Below the pieces are notes generated by a model, which was not told the DNA's origin, ran no database searches, and worked only from the letters and a program-made list of their open reading frames with translations. A stretch of DNA of 64,000 nt from Haematococcus lacustris. Its lineage: Eukaryota; Chlorophyta; Chlorophyceae; Chlamydomonadales; Haematococcaceae. Positions 49,381 through 61,812 of the stretch are shown here, in pieces (the stretch's first letter is position 1; each line of letters starts with the position of its first letter). Both the position numbers and the translations under genes were made by a program. The stretch covers positions 4,901,056 through 4,965,055 of the forward strand of contig JASKMD010000008.1 of the NCBI GenBank assembly GCA_030144725.1, read 5' to 3'.

Positions 49381-49836
49381 CTACCAACCTGACAGCACCT
49401 TGCACCTACTCATCCTTTCCTCCCCGCCCTCGGCCCTGACCTGCGGTGCTGCCTCCCCCGTCTGGCGTTGTGCCGTGCCCCGGATGTTGAGTGAGCCACG
49501 CAGGCGACCCAGCGCCACAAAGTCCGTGATGTTCTGCGCCGTGCCAGCCGCCAGGTCCAGGTGCTGCAGGTTGGCTGCGGTGCGCACCACGCCGCGATTG
49601 AGCGGCTGCAGGGCAGCCAGGAAGGGGCCTTCTAGGGTGACGGACCTGTCCCGGGCTGGTGCCACAGGGTCCAGGGGCCCTGGGTCAGCAGGACAGGGCA
49701 GCGCCGTCATGGCAGGAGCCACAGGGCCGGATGGGTTGTGCGGGCTGCTGGGGGCTGCATGATGTCCTGCCTGGCCTGAATGCCAAAAGCTAGGACTATC
49801 CTGGGCTGGGCTACACGCGACTGCAAAACTGCACAC
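49381..49836 (-). CDS. Hypothetical protein or exon
   Basis: 151-codon frame. The second half (RSVTLEGPFLAALQPLNRGV through TAQNITDFVALGRLRGSLNI) is protein-like with regular hydrophobic spacing. The first part is Pro-rich and may be intron. No family recognised. Confidence 0.3.
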   Translation of the reverse strand: MCSFAVACSPAQDSPSFWHSGQAGHHAAPSSPHNPSGPVAPAMTALPCPADPGPLDPVAPARDRSVTLEGPFLAALQPLNRGVVRTAANLQHLDLAAGTAQNITDFVALGRLRGSLNIRGTAQRQTGEAAPQVRAEGGEERMSRCKVLSGW

Positions 49837-49844
49837 CCAAGGCT

Positions 49845-49886
<42 letters not shown>

Positions 49887-50080
49887 GCACAGTAGTGTGC
49901 CCCTCTTTGAGCTGTCATCAGCTTACATCAGTGCATGCCAGCCATGCCGGTTTTAGAGTGTAGCCCTGTCACGAGGTCAGGGAATAGTGTAGGTGGCAGA
50001 CGCATATGCCATGTGTGGTGGGGGTTGCACTCCACACAGACAAAACGCCACCCTTAGTGAGGGTCTTATCCTTTTGAGCT
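49810..50080 (+). ncRNA. Fanzor-family tail and conserved 3' block
   Basis: A (CAG)n tract (49848-49877) encodes a Gln run ending PTAAQ and TAG at 49893-49895, like other Fanzor tails. It is followed by the shared block with hairpin GCATG-CCAGC-CATGC (49933-49947), AGGTCAGGGAATAGTGTAGG, and the stem ACCCTTAGTGAGGGT (about 50051-50065). A partial copy of the same block (GGTCAGGGGACAGTGTAAGTGG) lies at about 50819-50840. Confidence 0.45.
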
Positions 50081-52450
50081 GCTTTTGTATTTTCTGCCCG
50101 CTGGGCGGATGAGCGAGGCGCTATATCTGCCAATCGAGCGTATGTTGAGAAGTGCCTACGCCGTTCCTGGCACTGGCGACATAACTGGTTCAACTTGGAA
50201 CAAGATGTCGCCTGTGGGTAATCTCACTCAGCTTCAATCCAATTGTAACGTCCTCGGTCGCACCCTTGATGACCACAAACCCCACACCAGTGGCATGTTC
50301 CCTCCAAATACCACTGGGCACCCCATCAAAACGAACAGCTTAATGCTTGAGAGGCTCGCAGCCTAGGCTCACAGCCTAGGCTCACAGCAGGCCAACAGCA
50401 GAGCCTGCCTGATCACTGCCTGCACTCCCACCTTGATAGAGCAGGGCCCACCACCCGGAGACCTGGTCAACGCCTGCTGCATCCGCTGCGTTCAGGGCTT
50501 CAAGCTGCGTCAGCTTGCCCAGGATGGCAGCATGCTGCAGTGGTGTTGCTGTCTTCCCGCGTTCAGTTCCAGCGATGGCTGAGCGGATGTCCGACTGTGC
50601 ACGGTGGCAGTGCAGCGGTACCAAGTGGCCGCAAGCATGTCAGTGGCAGCAAGGTGCCAGTCGTGAGGGCAGCGGTGGTGGGCCTTGAACAGCAGCCTGT
50701 TGTGCTCCAGCTCACCCTTAGCCGCTACTGGCTGGCTGGTTGCTACAACCTGGCCGGGCTGCTGCTGCTCCTGCCTGCTGCTGCCTGTATGAGTTATGTT
50801 TGTCTGGTTGCTACAACAGGGTCAGGGGACAGTGTAAGTGGCAGGCGGCATGGCGGGGCTGTATTTCCCTGGGTTTACCTTGAGGCTTTTCACGCAGATG
50901 GAAGCGTCTGAGGGCGTAGCCTGCTGCGTCTGAGCGCGGCAAGCTCGGCTTCGGAGATGCGAGGTGCCGGGCCCACTCGACTTGCATAGTGCCCGACCGC
51001 GGCAGCGGAGCATGGGCTGGGCACTCGTTCCCTTTTGTCTTGGAGCGTCGAATGAAGAAGAGGATGGAACTTACGATCCTGACTCAATCTTTGGTTAGTG
51101 GATGGCCCCGTGGCAGCAAGCCCAGATGGCAAGCTGCTGTACACCCTGCTCACCCTACGACAGCAACACCTTGTGGGCAGTGGGTGACGAGTGCGTCACT
51201 GCCATCAGGGACCACCTAATGGATTACATCCACAACCGGGTGGCCAAGGGGTGGAGGCTTGGGAGGTGCGGCATCCCCTGGATCTCGATGACTTGCCGCG
51301 CAAAGTCATGCTCAGGATGATCCTAGGGGAGCCAGGGGGTCGCATGGGGGATGTGGTGCGCGGCGCCCCTCGGACATGGAGGTCGAGGTAATGAAGCAGC
51401 GGGCCATTCTGGGGCTTGCAGCGGGCCGTATGGCGGTCTCCACCTGGCTAGCACGGGCGCCCCTGCTGCTGCCATGCGGGGTCGGCAGAGCATGGGCAGC
51501 AGTGGCGGGGTGAGTCGGAGTCAGCTAACGAGGCATGCAAAAGAGGTCCAAGGGCCCACCCCCAGCTCCACAGCCTGACCCCCTTGGGGCAGCTCCAGTG
51601 CCGCCACATCATAATGTACACCAGAAGGACAAGACTGTGCTCCAGTCTTGCTGCACATCGCCGACAGCGCAGAGTAGGAAGAGGAGTAGGAAGAGTAGGA
51701 AGAGGAATGTCGACAAGGTCGCCCGGCACCTGGAAGCCGGTGGCAGGAGCCGACCCGGGTGCAGCGGCCTAAAAGGCGGCAAAGAGGTAGCATTTTGCTG
51801 CTCAGAAGCGTGAGCTAGGCTGGACTGTGTACATCACTACAATATTTGGGGTGCGTAGCTCATGCACAGCTACCTCAACGTGTGGATTGGGGCAACCCAA
51901 GCAACGACACAGAGGCATCTGGAGGTAACTATGTGGTTCTCAACACATGTCCGTCATTACGAAGTGCCGTGGAATGTTTGATTGCCAAGGTCAACCAACA
52001 TCTCAGACCTAATCATGACCTCGTAACGACTTGATCATTTACCGGAGTAGTTTTCCATGCGCATGGGATAGTCATGCTCGATGCCGCCGCCCACCGCGTC
52101 ACGCGGTGTGGCTCCTGCCTGCGCCGAACAATCGATGCATGGCTGCCACATCTACCCCAGCAGACACCTCGTGAGCGAGGGTTGTTTTGCTGGGTGTTGT
52201 TTCCTTGCCCAATCGCACTTGTCCCGGCCCGCTGCACCGAATCCAGCTCTTGCACCGCACACGCACCGCGTTCACCGTCGTGCACAGCATACTAGCCGAG
52301 CTATTGCAAACCCGCAGTCACCTCCCTTGGAGCATGCTGCATCTCAAACAGCAAAGGCAGGTGGGGCCTATAACAGTGCGCTCACTTAGCAGCCCCAGCC
52401 CCAGCCTCAGCCTCAGCCCCAGCCCCAGCTTGTCATGCCCTGCTCTACAG
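50081..52450. other. Unassigned region with possible exon fragments
   Basis: Protein-like pieces: 50624-50385 (-), reading GKTATPLQHAAILGKLTQLE; and about 51180-51250 (+), reading DECVTAIRDHLMDYIHNRVA. No family, start or splice pattern could be fixed. The first exon(s) of the S1 gene may lie at the right end. Confidence 0.3.
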
Positions 52451-55400
52451 ACCTGGTCAAAGCTCATACATCCCAGCTATCATCCATTGAGGCAGGCGAC
52501 ATCGTGGTGGGCCGGGTGATCAAAAGCAATTCATTGGGCGCCCGTGTCTGGTTGGAGCAGCACAGCGTGGCAGGGTGGGTGGCTTTGCCAGTGTGAGGAG
52601 CAATGTGATGGGCTACGTGAGGGGAAGTGTAAACGACATTGTGAGGGGCAGTGTGAGAGAAGCAGGGTGCGTGATATCTGGCATCCCGCTAAAACGGGGT
52701 TCTCAGCCACACAGTACCATGCCGCCCTGCACAGCCCTTGCCTGCCCAGCCTATGCAGAAGCTCCTACAGTGGCTCCTGCATCCCTGCTGCTGCTGGCCT
52801 CACCTAGGGGTTGGTGCTCCTGCTGTTGCCGCTTAGCGGCAATGAGGGCTGAGGCCCCCTGCCTGGTGCTGCAGGTTCATGCCAGCTTCGTTTGCCCCTG
52901 TGCACCTGCCCATGCCGCCCAGCAAGTTGAAGCCCAGAGGCCCTTACCAAAGCATGCGAGACAGGCAGCACTTTGACCAGTGGGGGCCCTCCAGGCAGCA
53001 GCAGCAGCAGCAGCAGCAGGGGGGGCAGGGGGGGCAGGAGCAGCAGGGGGCCCAGGGAGGGGAGCGGTGGGAGCAGCAGCAAGAGGGGCGGCAGGAGGGG
53101 CGCTCAGAAAAGGCACAAGAGACACGTGCGGTGCTGGCTGAGGGTCACGTCAGGCCCTTCAAGGTCAGGCAAGCAAGCTGCAACCAGGGCTGGTAACCAG
53201 GGCTGTGCGGCAGCTGCCTGCGCCTAGCTGCAGCACGCTGCCCCCACGCTGCCAGCGCCTAGCTGCATGGCAATGCAGGAGCTGAGCTCCCAAGGACCTA
53301 AGCACTACACTGCACTACACCACACACTATGCTGCGCTCAGGATATCATCAAACTGCATCATCACTACATCAACCTGGGCTTATCCCTGCACTACGGCTG
53401 CGTCATCACTATGCTACGCTGGGCTAGCTTGCCTGCCTGACCTTGAATCATCACACTGGGCCTTGCTAACAAAAAAACTAAGTTTTGGTTTTGACTTCAA
53501 CGTTATCACACGGCCCCTACCCAGCTGTGGCTGCAACTGCCCCTGCAGGTGCTAGAGATGCCAGATGACGGGCGTGGGCCGCTGCTGTCTGCAATGGACG
53601 TTGACCTGGACGTGCTGATGCTGCGCATGGAGCAGGTCAAGGAGGTGGCAGACCAGGTGGGCCAGGCCCTAGCCTGCCTGCCCTGACCCGCCTGCAGCGC
53701 CTACAGCTCAGCTGCCTGGACCTGCCTCCCTGGACCACACGCCCACCTTTCCTGCTCTCCTGCTTGCCTACATCCTCCACCTCCACTGCTCTGCTGCTGT
53801 GATGATGGCCAGTGTGACAGCTCCTGCGGGTGCGACTGCCGCAGTGGCTTCATCTGCTGCCAGGAATGGCGTTGCCGCCAGCGTTGCTGCCAGCGTTGCT
53901 GTGAGCGTTGCTGTGAGCGTTGCTTCTGTTGTTGGCACCACCAGGTGCTGTACTGAGCTGGGTTGGCTGCTGCGGTCCAGGAGCTGCTCACCTTCCCCAT
54001 GATTGTGGTGGCGGCTAATGGCGGCGGCTTGACCTGCCTGCTGCTGGGAGTGATGGGGCGCGCCTTCATGCCCTGGAGCCTGCTCAACATCAGGCGCTGG
54101 GGCGCTGTGTCGGCAGGCTGGGACGAGTGGGTGCGTGCCGGGGGCTGGGGGCTGGACAGCCTGGGGCAGGTGGGCAGGTGGGCAGGGGTAGCTGGAGAAG
54201 GCAGGTAAGATGTGGAGGTGTGAGAGATGCCCAGGTTAGTGTGACAATGAGCAGATTCAGACTGACTGGAATGCCAGACATGGAGATGAGTGCAGTGAGA
54301 GGTGAGGGGTGGGGGAGGGGAAGCTGGGGAGGTGGCTGGGGTTTGAGATGAGGGAGAGGGGGGCTGCTTGTGGGCAGCCCTGGCCCGGACCCCCTGCTGC
54401 CAGTTGGTAGCCCTGCAGGGCTGAGCTTGGTTGGTCAGCCCAGTCCCTCAGCTGCCTGCTGTTGAGTGCTGTGACCCTGGCCTTGCATCCCGCCTGGCAG
54501 CACGCAGCCGGGCCTGGTGTGCTGACCGCAGTCTGGGCAGGAGCTGGTGGGCAGGACGCTGGAGGCGGCGATAGTCGAGGTGGATCCCAGCACACGCAGA
54601 GTGAGGGGGAGGTGGGGGGGTGGGCGGGGGCGGGGGGCCATGCTCAGCATGTTGCACCACGGTGAGTGTGGTGCCAGGGGCTGCAGGATGGGCCAACGGG
54701 GAGCAGCACGCACGCCTTCTGCACAGACTGCGCAGACCAAGGCTCGGAGCCAGGGGTCAGGTGGCAGGGGCAGGGGCCAGGGGCCAGGTGGCTGGTGGGC
54801 AGGGGCGGTCCCGGTGCTTGTCTGTAGCTGCTGGCCAGGCAGGGTGGCGGTGTATTCTCTTGCAGGTGGTGGTCAGCCAACGTGCCGCTGCGGAGATGAA
54901 TTCCAGGCGTGTGCTGCAGCTGGGCAACGTGCTGTCAGGCAGTGTGCAGACAGTGAGTGGCAACCTGGCCCGGCTACACTTGTCATGCCCACCTGTAGCT
55001 CTCACACCTGGGTGTGACTCCTGTTCAGAATGCTGTGTGGCATATGAGTCACACCCTGGGTGTAGTGTGACCAGAGTGACGTGGCCATTCCCTGTATATC
55101 AACAAGCGTGTCTTTGCTGATTTCCCAACCTCTGTGCTGCTACCGCCAAGGCCTGCAGCCGCCGCCCCTGCTGCTGCTGCTGCCACCGCTGCTACCGCCG
55201 CCACCACAGCTGCTAGTGCGGGGGTGTGGGGGTGTACTCCTGCCAGGTTGTGCCTCTGCCCCGGTGCTGCTGCTGGCGTGGTCCTGGCTGCGCAGATTGA
55301 GAGCTGGGGCGTGTTTGTGCAGCTTGATGCGCTGCCCAGGCTTAAGGCGCTGCTGCGCCCACACCACATCAGCCAGGCCCGCCAGCTGCCCCTGTGCGAG

Positions 55401-56558
55401 GTGAGCTGCAGGGGGCTGAACGGGCAGGCCTGGCCTGGTCTGGTCTGGTCTGGTCTGGTCTGGTCTGGTCTGGTCTGGTCTGGTCTGGTCTGGTCTGGTC
55501 TGGTCTGGTCTGGTCTGGTCTGGTCTGGTCTGGTCTGGTCTGGTCTGGTCTGGTCTGGTCTGGTCTGGTCTGGTCTGGTCTGGTCTGGTCTGGTCTGGTC
55601 TGGTCTGGTCTGGTCTGGTCTGGTCTGGTCTGGTCTGGTCTGGTCTGGCCTGCCTAGCCGGGTGTGGCCTGCCTGGCCTGCCTGCCTGGCCTGCCTGCCT
55701 GGCCTGGTGCCAGCAGCGCTTGGGGGGCAATGGGTAGACAACAGCAAGGGTGAGGGCAGCGGCTGGGGAAGGTAGTCGAGACCATGTTCAGGGGGCAGGG
55801 TCGGGGGCAAAGTCTGGTGCGGGAGCAATGATGACAGCACTTCCATGGTGGCATCTGCACTGCAGCCGCAGGTGTGGCAGAGGGCGCCAAGGTCAGGGGC
55901 AGAGGAGGGCATTGGGTGAGATTGGGAGCAGATCCAGGTGCAGGGCTAGGGCAGATGCAGGGTGGCTGAAGCTAGCCTGGGAAGCTCAGGCTCATGTGCG
56001 AGGGAGGCAGCAACCGACGCCGCTGCTGCAGCCGCCGTGGCTACTGTACCGCCTGCTGATGTACATCCTGTACTGCCTGCTGCTCCGCTGTGCATGTGAG
56101 CAGGAGGTGTTTGCGCCAGGAGACAGGGTGGTGGGCCTGCTGTGTTCCAAGGAAGAACGCGATGGGAAACTGCTGCTGGGCCTCAGCACTCGGGAGCTGG
56201 AACAGCAGGTGCACCTCCCCCTCCCCTCCTACCCCTCCCCTCCCCCCACCCCGCCCCTCCACCTCGCTCCACACACTCATCTGGACTTCACCACCTCCCA
56301 CCCACCACCCTCCCACCCCCGTCCTATGCACTGCTCCTGTTGCCTCGCCCACCACCTCACCACACCCCTCACCGCACACCCCTGAACAGCCATCAGGGTG
56401 GGAGCAAGCCAGCGCCCCATCCAGCCAGCCAAGTGCCTAGCGTCCCAAGCGACTGCATCAGGCTGTGTTGCTGGTGTGTGCAGGTAGGAGACATGCTGGC
56501 GGGCAGTGCAGCGCGCCAACGATGTTATGACTCCGTGCAGGCCTGGGTGGTGAAGTGA
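52451..56558 (+). CDS. Ribosomal protein S1-family protein (three S1 RNA-binding domains)
   Basis: Exons 52451-52592, 52875-53163, 53549-53656, 53981-54130, 54541-54600, 54866-54952, 55296-55400, 56104-56208 and 56484-56558 join in frame (about 372 residues; upstream exon(s) missing). S1 domain 1: GDIVVGRVIKSNSLGARVWL. A Gln-rich linker and a short helical segment follow. S1 domain 2: IVVAANGGGLTCLLLGVMG, then ELVGRTLEAAIVEVD and VVVSQRAAAEM. S1 domain 3: IESWGVFVQLD, LLRPHHISQAR, FAPGDRVVGLL, LGLSTRELEQQVGDMLA. The ending resembles plastid/cyanobacterial S1 (LSTKKLEPTPGDML). It probably binds mRNA on the plastid ribosome. Domain 2 and the linker are diverged, so an S1-like paralogue is also possible. 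Confidence 0.75.
53000..53021 (+). repeat. (CAG)n in the S1 gene
   Basis: About seven CAG units, encoding a short Gln run in the linker after the first S1 domain. Confidence 0.8.
55436..55648 (+). repeat. (GGTCT)n pentanucleotide repeat in an S1-gene intron
   Basis: About 42 perfect units within intron 55401-56103, starting about 35 bp after the donor. Confidence 0.97.
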
Positions 56559-57512
56559 GGTGTGGTGGCGCTGGCAGGCGGCAAGCCGGTCTTGCTTGCA
56601 GCACAGCGGCAGAGCCGTGCCCGGCTAAGTGGAAAGTGGCTACACCTGGGGTGCACTGGGTCAGGGTGAGGCCGGCTCCTGCCTCCCCGCGCGGTTCCCT
56701 TGTCCTGGGTCAGCTGTTCGAACATGATCAACAGTGGATGCCGCCGGGAGTCAATAGGCTACACAGAGAAACTGGCAGGCTGGAAAGGCTGGAGTGGTGG
56801 CAGCAGCGTTTGCCAAAGGGCTGGTCCCCTTAACTAGGTTGAGGTGTGGGTGTGGGCTCCAGCCTCCACTGCCATCCACAGTCCTGACCAGCCCAGTAGG
56901 GTGAGGGTGAGGGGTAGCAGATGGGGTTGTATGAGAACACAGTCATCTGCCGTGTACAATCCTGGTTACCCTCTTCAAGCTTAGGCGGGAAGCAGTGCAT
57001 CATCTCAGGTGTGCGGGCAACTGCTTGCATTGGGCTCTGTCAGACATGTGTGCAGTCTACAGCCCTTGATGGCAGCTAGAATTTGTACACGAGGCTGTTA
57101 AACAATGCTCCCAGGGCCGCCTGGTGCAGGGCTGCACTGCACATCCTGCACGGCTGAAACGATGCTGTTATCCTCTGGGCGTTCGAGGCTGGGAGGAGGT
57201 TCGCTGTGAAGTGTTTAGTCGGACTTCAAATGGAGGCCCTAGTGAAGAACGAGGGGGGCTGCACTGCACGCCGAAATCAACAAGCCAAGCTCTGCAACCC
57301 CACAAGCTGCCCTCATTAGGGCCGGAAACATATCTCGGCTTGGGTAACTAAAACCTGCGAGACCGAGCACCTCGAATACATAGGCATTAGCAGAAACTGC
57401 TGCACAGTAGTGAGGTTTGACTTCTTTTCGTTTTGTCCAGGAGCACATCTATTGCGTTACCTGAAGTGCTAGGGAACTAGCTTAAGAACGACATGTCACA
57501 CTGAAACCCTAG
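56559..57512. other. 3' flank of the S1 gene
   Basis: No further gene seen. This stretch, plus part of the S1 gene, is missing from the duplicated copy at 62628-64000. Confidence 0.4.
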
Positions 57513-58266
57513 TCAGACATGTCACCAATCACAAGTTTATAGCCACTACTCGTAGAAGACTGCTGGGCTGGATGAATAACATGTGTCATACGTGAATGTC
57601 TATTACAGAATGTCTATCGGCCTGCAAAGGTTGGTAGGAATTTCACGATCACTGAGTCTGCATGGTGGCTGTGGTGGCTGCCGACCTCCACTTGCGACAC
57701 AGCAGGCATGACAGGCTTGCGCAGTTTACAATGTTGCCATGCCATGATAACTTGTCATAGGGACAGGATGTAGCACTCTCTACTCGTCCTCTATATAAAG
57801 AATAAATGTGGACCATCAATATGTATCACTCATGTCTAGCACTGAAGCACAGTTGCCCACCTCCTGCCCTCTCACGAATGTTGTCACAGCGAAGACACCC
57901 ACACGCAAGGCTGGCAGACAAACACCCTAGACACCCAATCGCCCAGGTATAGTTTGGCAAATGTCACATCTAATAGACAGTAATAGTCATCTGTCTGCTG
58001 GCTTGCAAGCAACAGACGCGGAACAGGCACCTGCAAATCCTTGCCACACCAGCTGTCTACATGCACAGCTGCAGCCCACTTCATGGGTGCGCTGGTCGTC
58101 AACCAAGCTGTAATCACAAGGGATCAGTCATTCTCGTACACCGCGTCATCCTGCCTGATCATGCACTTGCTGCACACTATCGCACACTTGCACCCCTGTA
58201 TGTACACCTGTAGATACACTAATAGCTGGAGGCAAGAGGAAGAGAGGGAGAAAGTGTCAGCTGCAG

Positions 58267-59023
58267 CTACAGGCTGGTCCACTTGGATGGGCTGGAAGAG
58301 CTGCCAGATGGATAGTAATGGCTAGTGCCACTGGACACTGTTTTGCAATCCACGAGCCTCCACTGCAAAGCAATGACGCCGTGCCCAAGATCAGCCAGCT
58401 GCGCAAAAGCCTCCTGGGTGACGTCAATGTGGGTGCGGCTGCTGTCTCCACAGCACCAGCGCTTGTTGGAGTGATGGTTGCTCGGGTAGTGGCAGGGGCA
58501 GGCGTCGGCAATGGTCACAAAGATAGATCGCTTGGGGTCCTTGCAGGCATTCTTGCGGTTAAGGGTTTGTCCGAACCCATCCTTGAAATCAGCATTCTGC
58601 AAGCAATTGCACCACACCAGCGCTGGATGCATAGAGAACAGGCAGCAGACACATCAATTGAAGATGGACAACATGAATGCAATTGCGCACCTGGCAGCGA
58701 AGCTCGATGCATTTGCCACAACTTCCTCGGAACATGGGGTTTGTGTCCGAGAATGCGCCGATGTATTTGCCAGTCCGCACTTGGTCCCAGCGGAAATGGC
58801 AGTTAGCTCTGCGTAGTCACAAGAGATAGGAATGGACTCGTCGAATTAGAAACTCCCTTGGCACCGCGGATGATCAATGATGCGGGCGTACTCACGTCCT
58901 TAGGTCGCCGTCCTGCACGTCGAACCAGGTTCCGCGACCCTCTTGCCACCCAGGGTCGGCGGCAAAGGCAGACCAGGCGAGGATTGCCAGGCTCAAGGCG
59001 AGCACGAGGGACGCTACAGACAT
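58267..59023 (-). CDS. Secreted expansin-like / double-psi beta-barrel protein
   Basis: Exons 58896-59023, 58691-58808 and 58267-58596 join through GT-AG introns to 191 residues. The signal peptide MSVASLVLALSLAILAWSAFA probably ends before ADPG. The mature part begins with GRGTWFDVQDGDLR (expansin-like G..TWY). It continues with TGKYIGAFSDTNPMFRGSCG, CGKCIELRC, VTIADACPCHYPSN, RWCCGD, THIDVTQEAFAQLA and ALQWRLVDC. This is the Cys-rich double-psi beta-barrel of expansins and EG45-like proteins, which act in the wall or extracellular matrix. There is no clear second (CBM63-like) domain in frame. If the donor-like GTGTCC after VDC is used, more exons could follow leftwards. Confidence 0.75.
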
Positions 59024-60439
59024 GACGAAGCAGCTGATGTAGTGCGACCCAGGTGGAATAAGCGGGTGTGTGTGAAATGCACAGGCTGTCGAATTTGACG
59101 CCCTGAACGTCACTCGTCACTCATCGACGTTGGACGGACGCACACGTGCAACAAGGGGCCGTGGTGCCGTTGTAGAGCTTCAAAGCTGGCTGGTGAGGAC
59201 ATGTGCTGCCGAGGTCGTGTCGACCTGCATCCGTATCCTCCTACGGCCGTTGGCCATCCATTTCCGCAATGCTGTCGGTCCAGTGGATGATCAGCAGGTT
59301 GACGTTACATAAAGGAGGCGTCAAGTTAGCGCATCTACATCATACAGCTTGGAACTGCCATGACACCAGGCTCATTGGACGAGAAGCACTGTTTCTCAGC
59401 CATGGCATACCTTCAATAGGGCGTGTCTCGGCGTATTAGCTTCGAGCCAAGTTGCTAATTTAAGCTGGTTGTGGTAGCTGCTAATATTAGCTAGTAGTGG
59501 TTCCTTTATTTCTGTGTCCAGGAAGCGGCCTCCTACCGCGCATCATCAACCAGGTGCGCAGGAGTCTCAGCGCCGCCAGGGGCAGCCATCGCGCTAGGAA
59601 GCGAACGAAGGCGCCACAAGAATCGGCTGCTAATATGAGCTAATACGGTTGGCTTGCTATTATTGCTATTATTTAATATGAGCTGGGGGGAAACCGCCCT
59701 AACCTTCCTGGCATAAGCAAGCAAGCAGTAAGCCGCTTAGTTTTGACACAACCCATTAGCAAATGGCTGGATGACGCTGCCGTCTGTGAGCACTACCGCC
59801 TTTCATGATACCTACTGATTATTTGGCTGCTATTACCTGTGTTATGGAGCCCAAACGGGGCGAGCTCAACAATTCCATTCTGGGCCATGACACTTCAATC
59901 TGTGAGTTATTCATAAGGGCAAGTGGAAAAGAATCACTACTAGCCACCCCACCCACCCTCACCACAGTGCCCCCGCACCCTCAGCGGCGCAGCCAACCGT
60001 GCATCTGACCCAACCCTTGTACCCCCTCTTCCCCCCGTATGCCCCTGCCCAGCCAGCCAGCCAGCATAAACTGGGGCCTTGTTGACTGTGACTGTGACAA
60101 TCCATGTTGCCGGCTCCCCGGTGGGATGGCGCCCTCATGCACACCCCAACACGGCCACTCCGCTTTAATGATGTGGCTGAGTCCCTGAGAAGTCCCTGAA
60201 TAAGAAACGCAAGCGCCCCGTTTCCCCCGCACCGTGAACAGCCGGTAAACCGGAACGCTTGACGAAAGGCTAGACACCCCGAAGCTAACGGACGACGCGA
60301 CGCAGTGTGCACCACGCGCCAATGCGACTCCCGACATCAAGATGTTGTGCGTGTGTTGTGCTTTCCCGTGTCTTCAGGTGCCAGTCGCAGCAAGATGTCA
60401 TCCCCCACTAGGGCCTCCAGTAGAGCCGGACCACTAGGG
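59024..60439. other. Unassigned intergenic region
   Basis: Contains AT-richer DNA with GCTAATATTAGC words (59450-59690) and Pro-rich frames near 59960. No supported gene. Confidence 0.35.
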
Positions 60440-60630
60440 ACCACTAGGGACCACTAGCGGGACTACTCAAATGGTGCCAATGGGCTGTAGAGCATACCCA
60501 ATGCACATGGACATGGTGCATGAGTGCCTACTACCTACACTATTGCCTGACCCTGAGGGCAAAAGTCTAGAGTTGGCATGACCTGCATGCACTAATGTAA
60601 GCTGATAACAGCTCAAGAATAGGGCACACA
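60440..60630 (-). ncRNA. Conserved structured 3' block after a Fanzor-like stop
   Basis: Minus strand, after the stop at 60631-60633. Hairpin GCATG-5nt-CATGC is at 60575-60589, starting 42 nt after the stop. It then carries GGTCAGGCAATAGTGTAGG and a tail (about 60440-60530) shared with 318-420. Confidence 0.5.
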
Positions 60631-61812
60631 CTACTGTGCCATAGCGGGCTGGGCCTTGGGTGGCTTGTCTCGCAGCCGCTTGTACCCCAAGCCTGGGTAC
60701 TCCTTGCCCCTGGCTGGCAGCATCCCTTGCTCTGGCCAGTAGCACAGCTCCAGTGGGCGCCACTTGCTCTCCCCAATGCACTGCATGTTCAGCGCTGCAA
60801 TGCAGTCCCTGTCCAGCCACCTGCCTGGCTGTGGTGCTGGCTTGGCCTTGGCAGCCTTGCCCTGGGCCTTGCCTGTGCCCTTGGTGGGCTGGGTGGACTC
60901 AGCTACCTGGCGGGGGCTTGGCTGCCTGCTCAGCCTTGGTGCGCTTGCTGCACTTGGCTGGCGGGAGAGTGCTAGACCCAGGCTCCGAGGCTGCAGGCTG
61001 TGTGGCTGCCTGGCTGTTGCATGGGGCCTGTGGGGGCTTGCGGGGGGCCACTACCGGGCACCACATCATGCCCCGCACTGGCTGGTCATGCTGCTGGCTC
61101 CAGGCTGGGCGCAGCAAGCGGGGTTCCCCCTGCCCTGCTGGGGCCTTCCAACCTGCACACATGGTGGGCTGCTCATGGTCCAACTCCTCCTCACAGGGCT
61201 GTTGGCCGTTCACTGTTGAGCTGACCCGAGTGGCATGATGCTCATCCACAAGCACCACCCTGCCCCATAGCTGGTCTGAGCCCCTGGGCCTGCACACCAC
61301 CTTGCAGCAGGCACGCAACACCTCAGCAGCACCCCACCCACCCCCAGTGCCAATGTTAGCAGCGCCAAAGAAGACCACCAGCTGCTTGGAACGCCCATGG
61401 CGCTCCATGGACAACTCCGCCATGTCCTCCATTGACTGCAGCCATGCATACAAGGCATTCACATGGTGGCTGACATGGTGGCACCAGGTTAGGCATGACA
61501 CAGTCAACTACTCTTTCATTTCATGCTCAACCCACCACCTCTCAGTCCTTTACCCTCCCTCCCACACACCCACCCTCACCTGCTTGAAGGTCTGCTCCGG
61601 CGCCCGGTCCTGGGCTCCGCACAGCCTCAGCCGCTGCTCTGCCCACTTGGGGTCCAGGTACACCTCCCACACCACGTCCCAGGTGGCCAGGGTGACGGTG
61701 ATGTGCATCAGGTTGGCCACCAGGGATGTGCCGGCTGAGCTGGCTGCTGCCAGGTGCGGGAGGTGGGGCTTGATCGGAGCCAGCCACCGCTGGGTGGTGC
61801 GGCGGGCATTGT
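60631..61812 (-). pseudogene. Fanzor-like copy retaining an intron, motif II and motif III
   Basis: Exon 61580-61812 matches the helical insert of the main gene (TQRWLAPIKPHL; LATWDVVWEVYL). A 144-bp GT-AG intron (61436-61579) sits where the main gene has its 141-bp intron. Exon 60631-61435 holds QLVVFFGAA, VVLVDEHHATRVSS (motif II Glu), DQPVRGMMWCP, LDRDCIAALNM (motif III Asp) and LELCYW. A small insertion near 60905-60925 adds a stop (AAKPPPGS then TAG) and shifts the frame. Motif I is missing, so it is truncated at its 5' side. Confidence 0.75.

Noticed and set aside
57884..58117. Second domain (CBM63-like) exon of the expansin-like gene
   Set aside because: The frame is open and duplicated at 63598-63831, but it shows no convincing carbohydrate-binding pattern or clear splice link.
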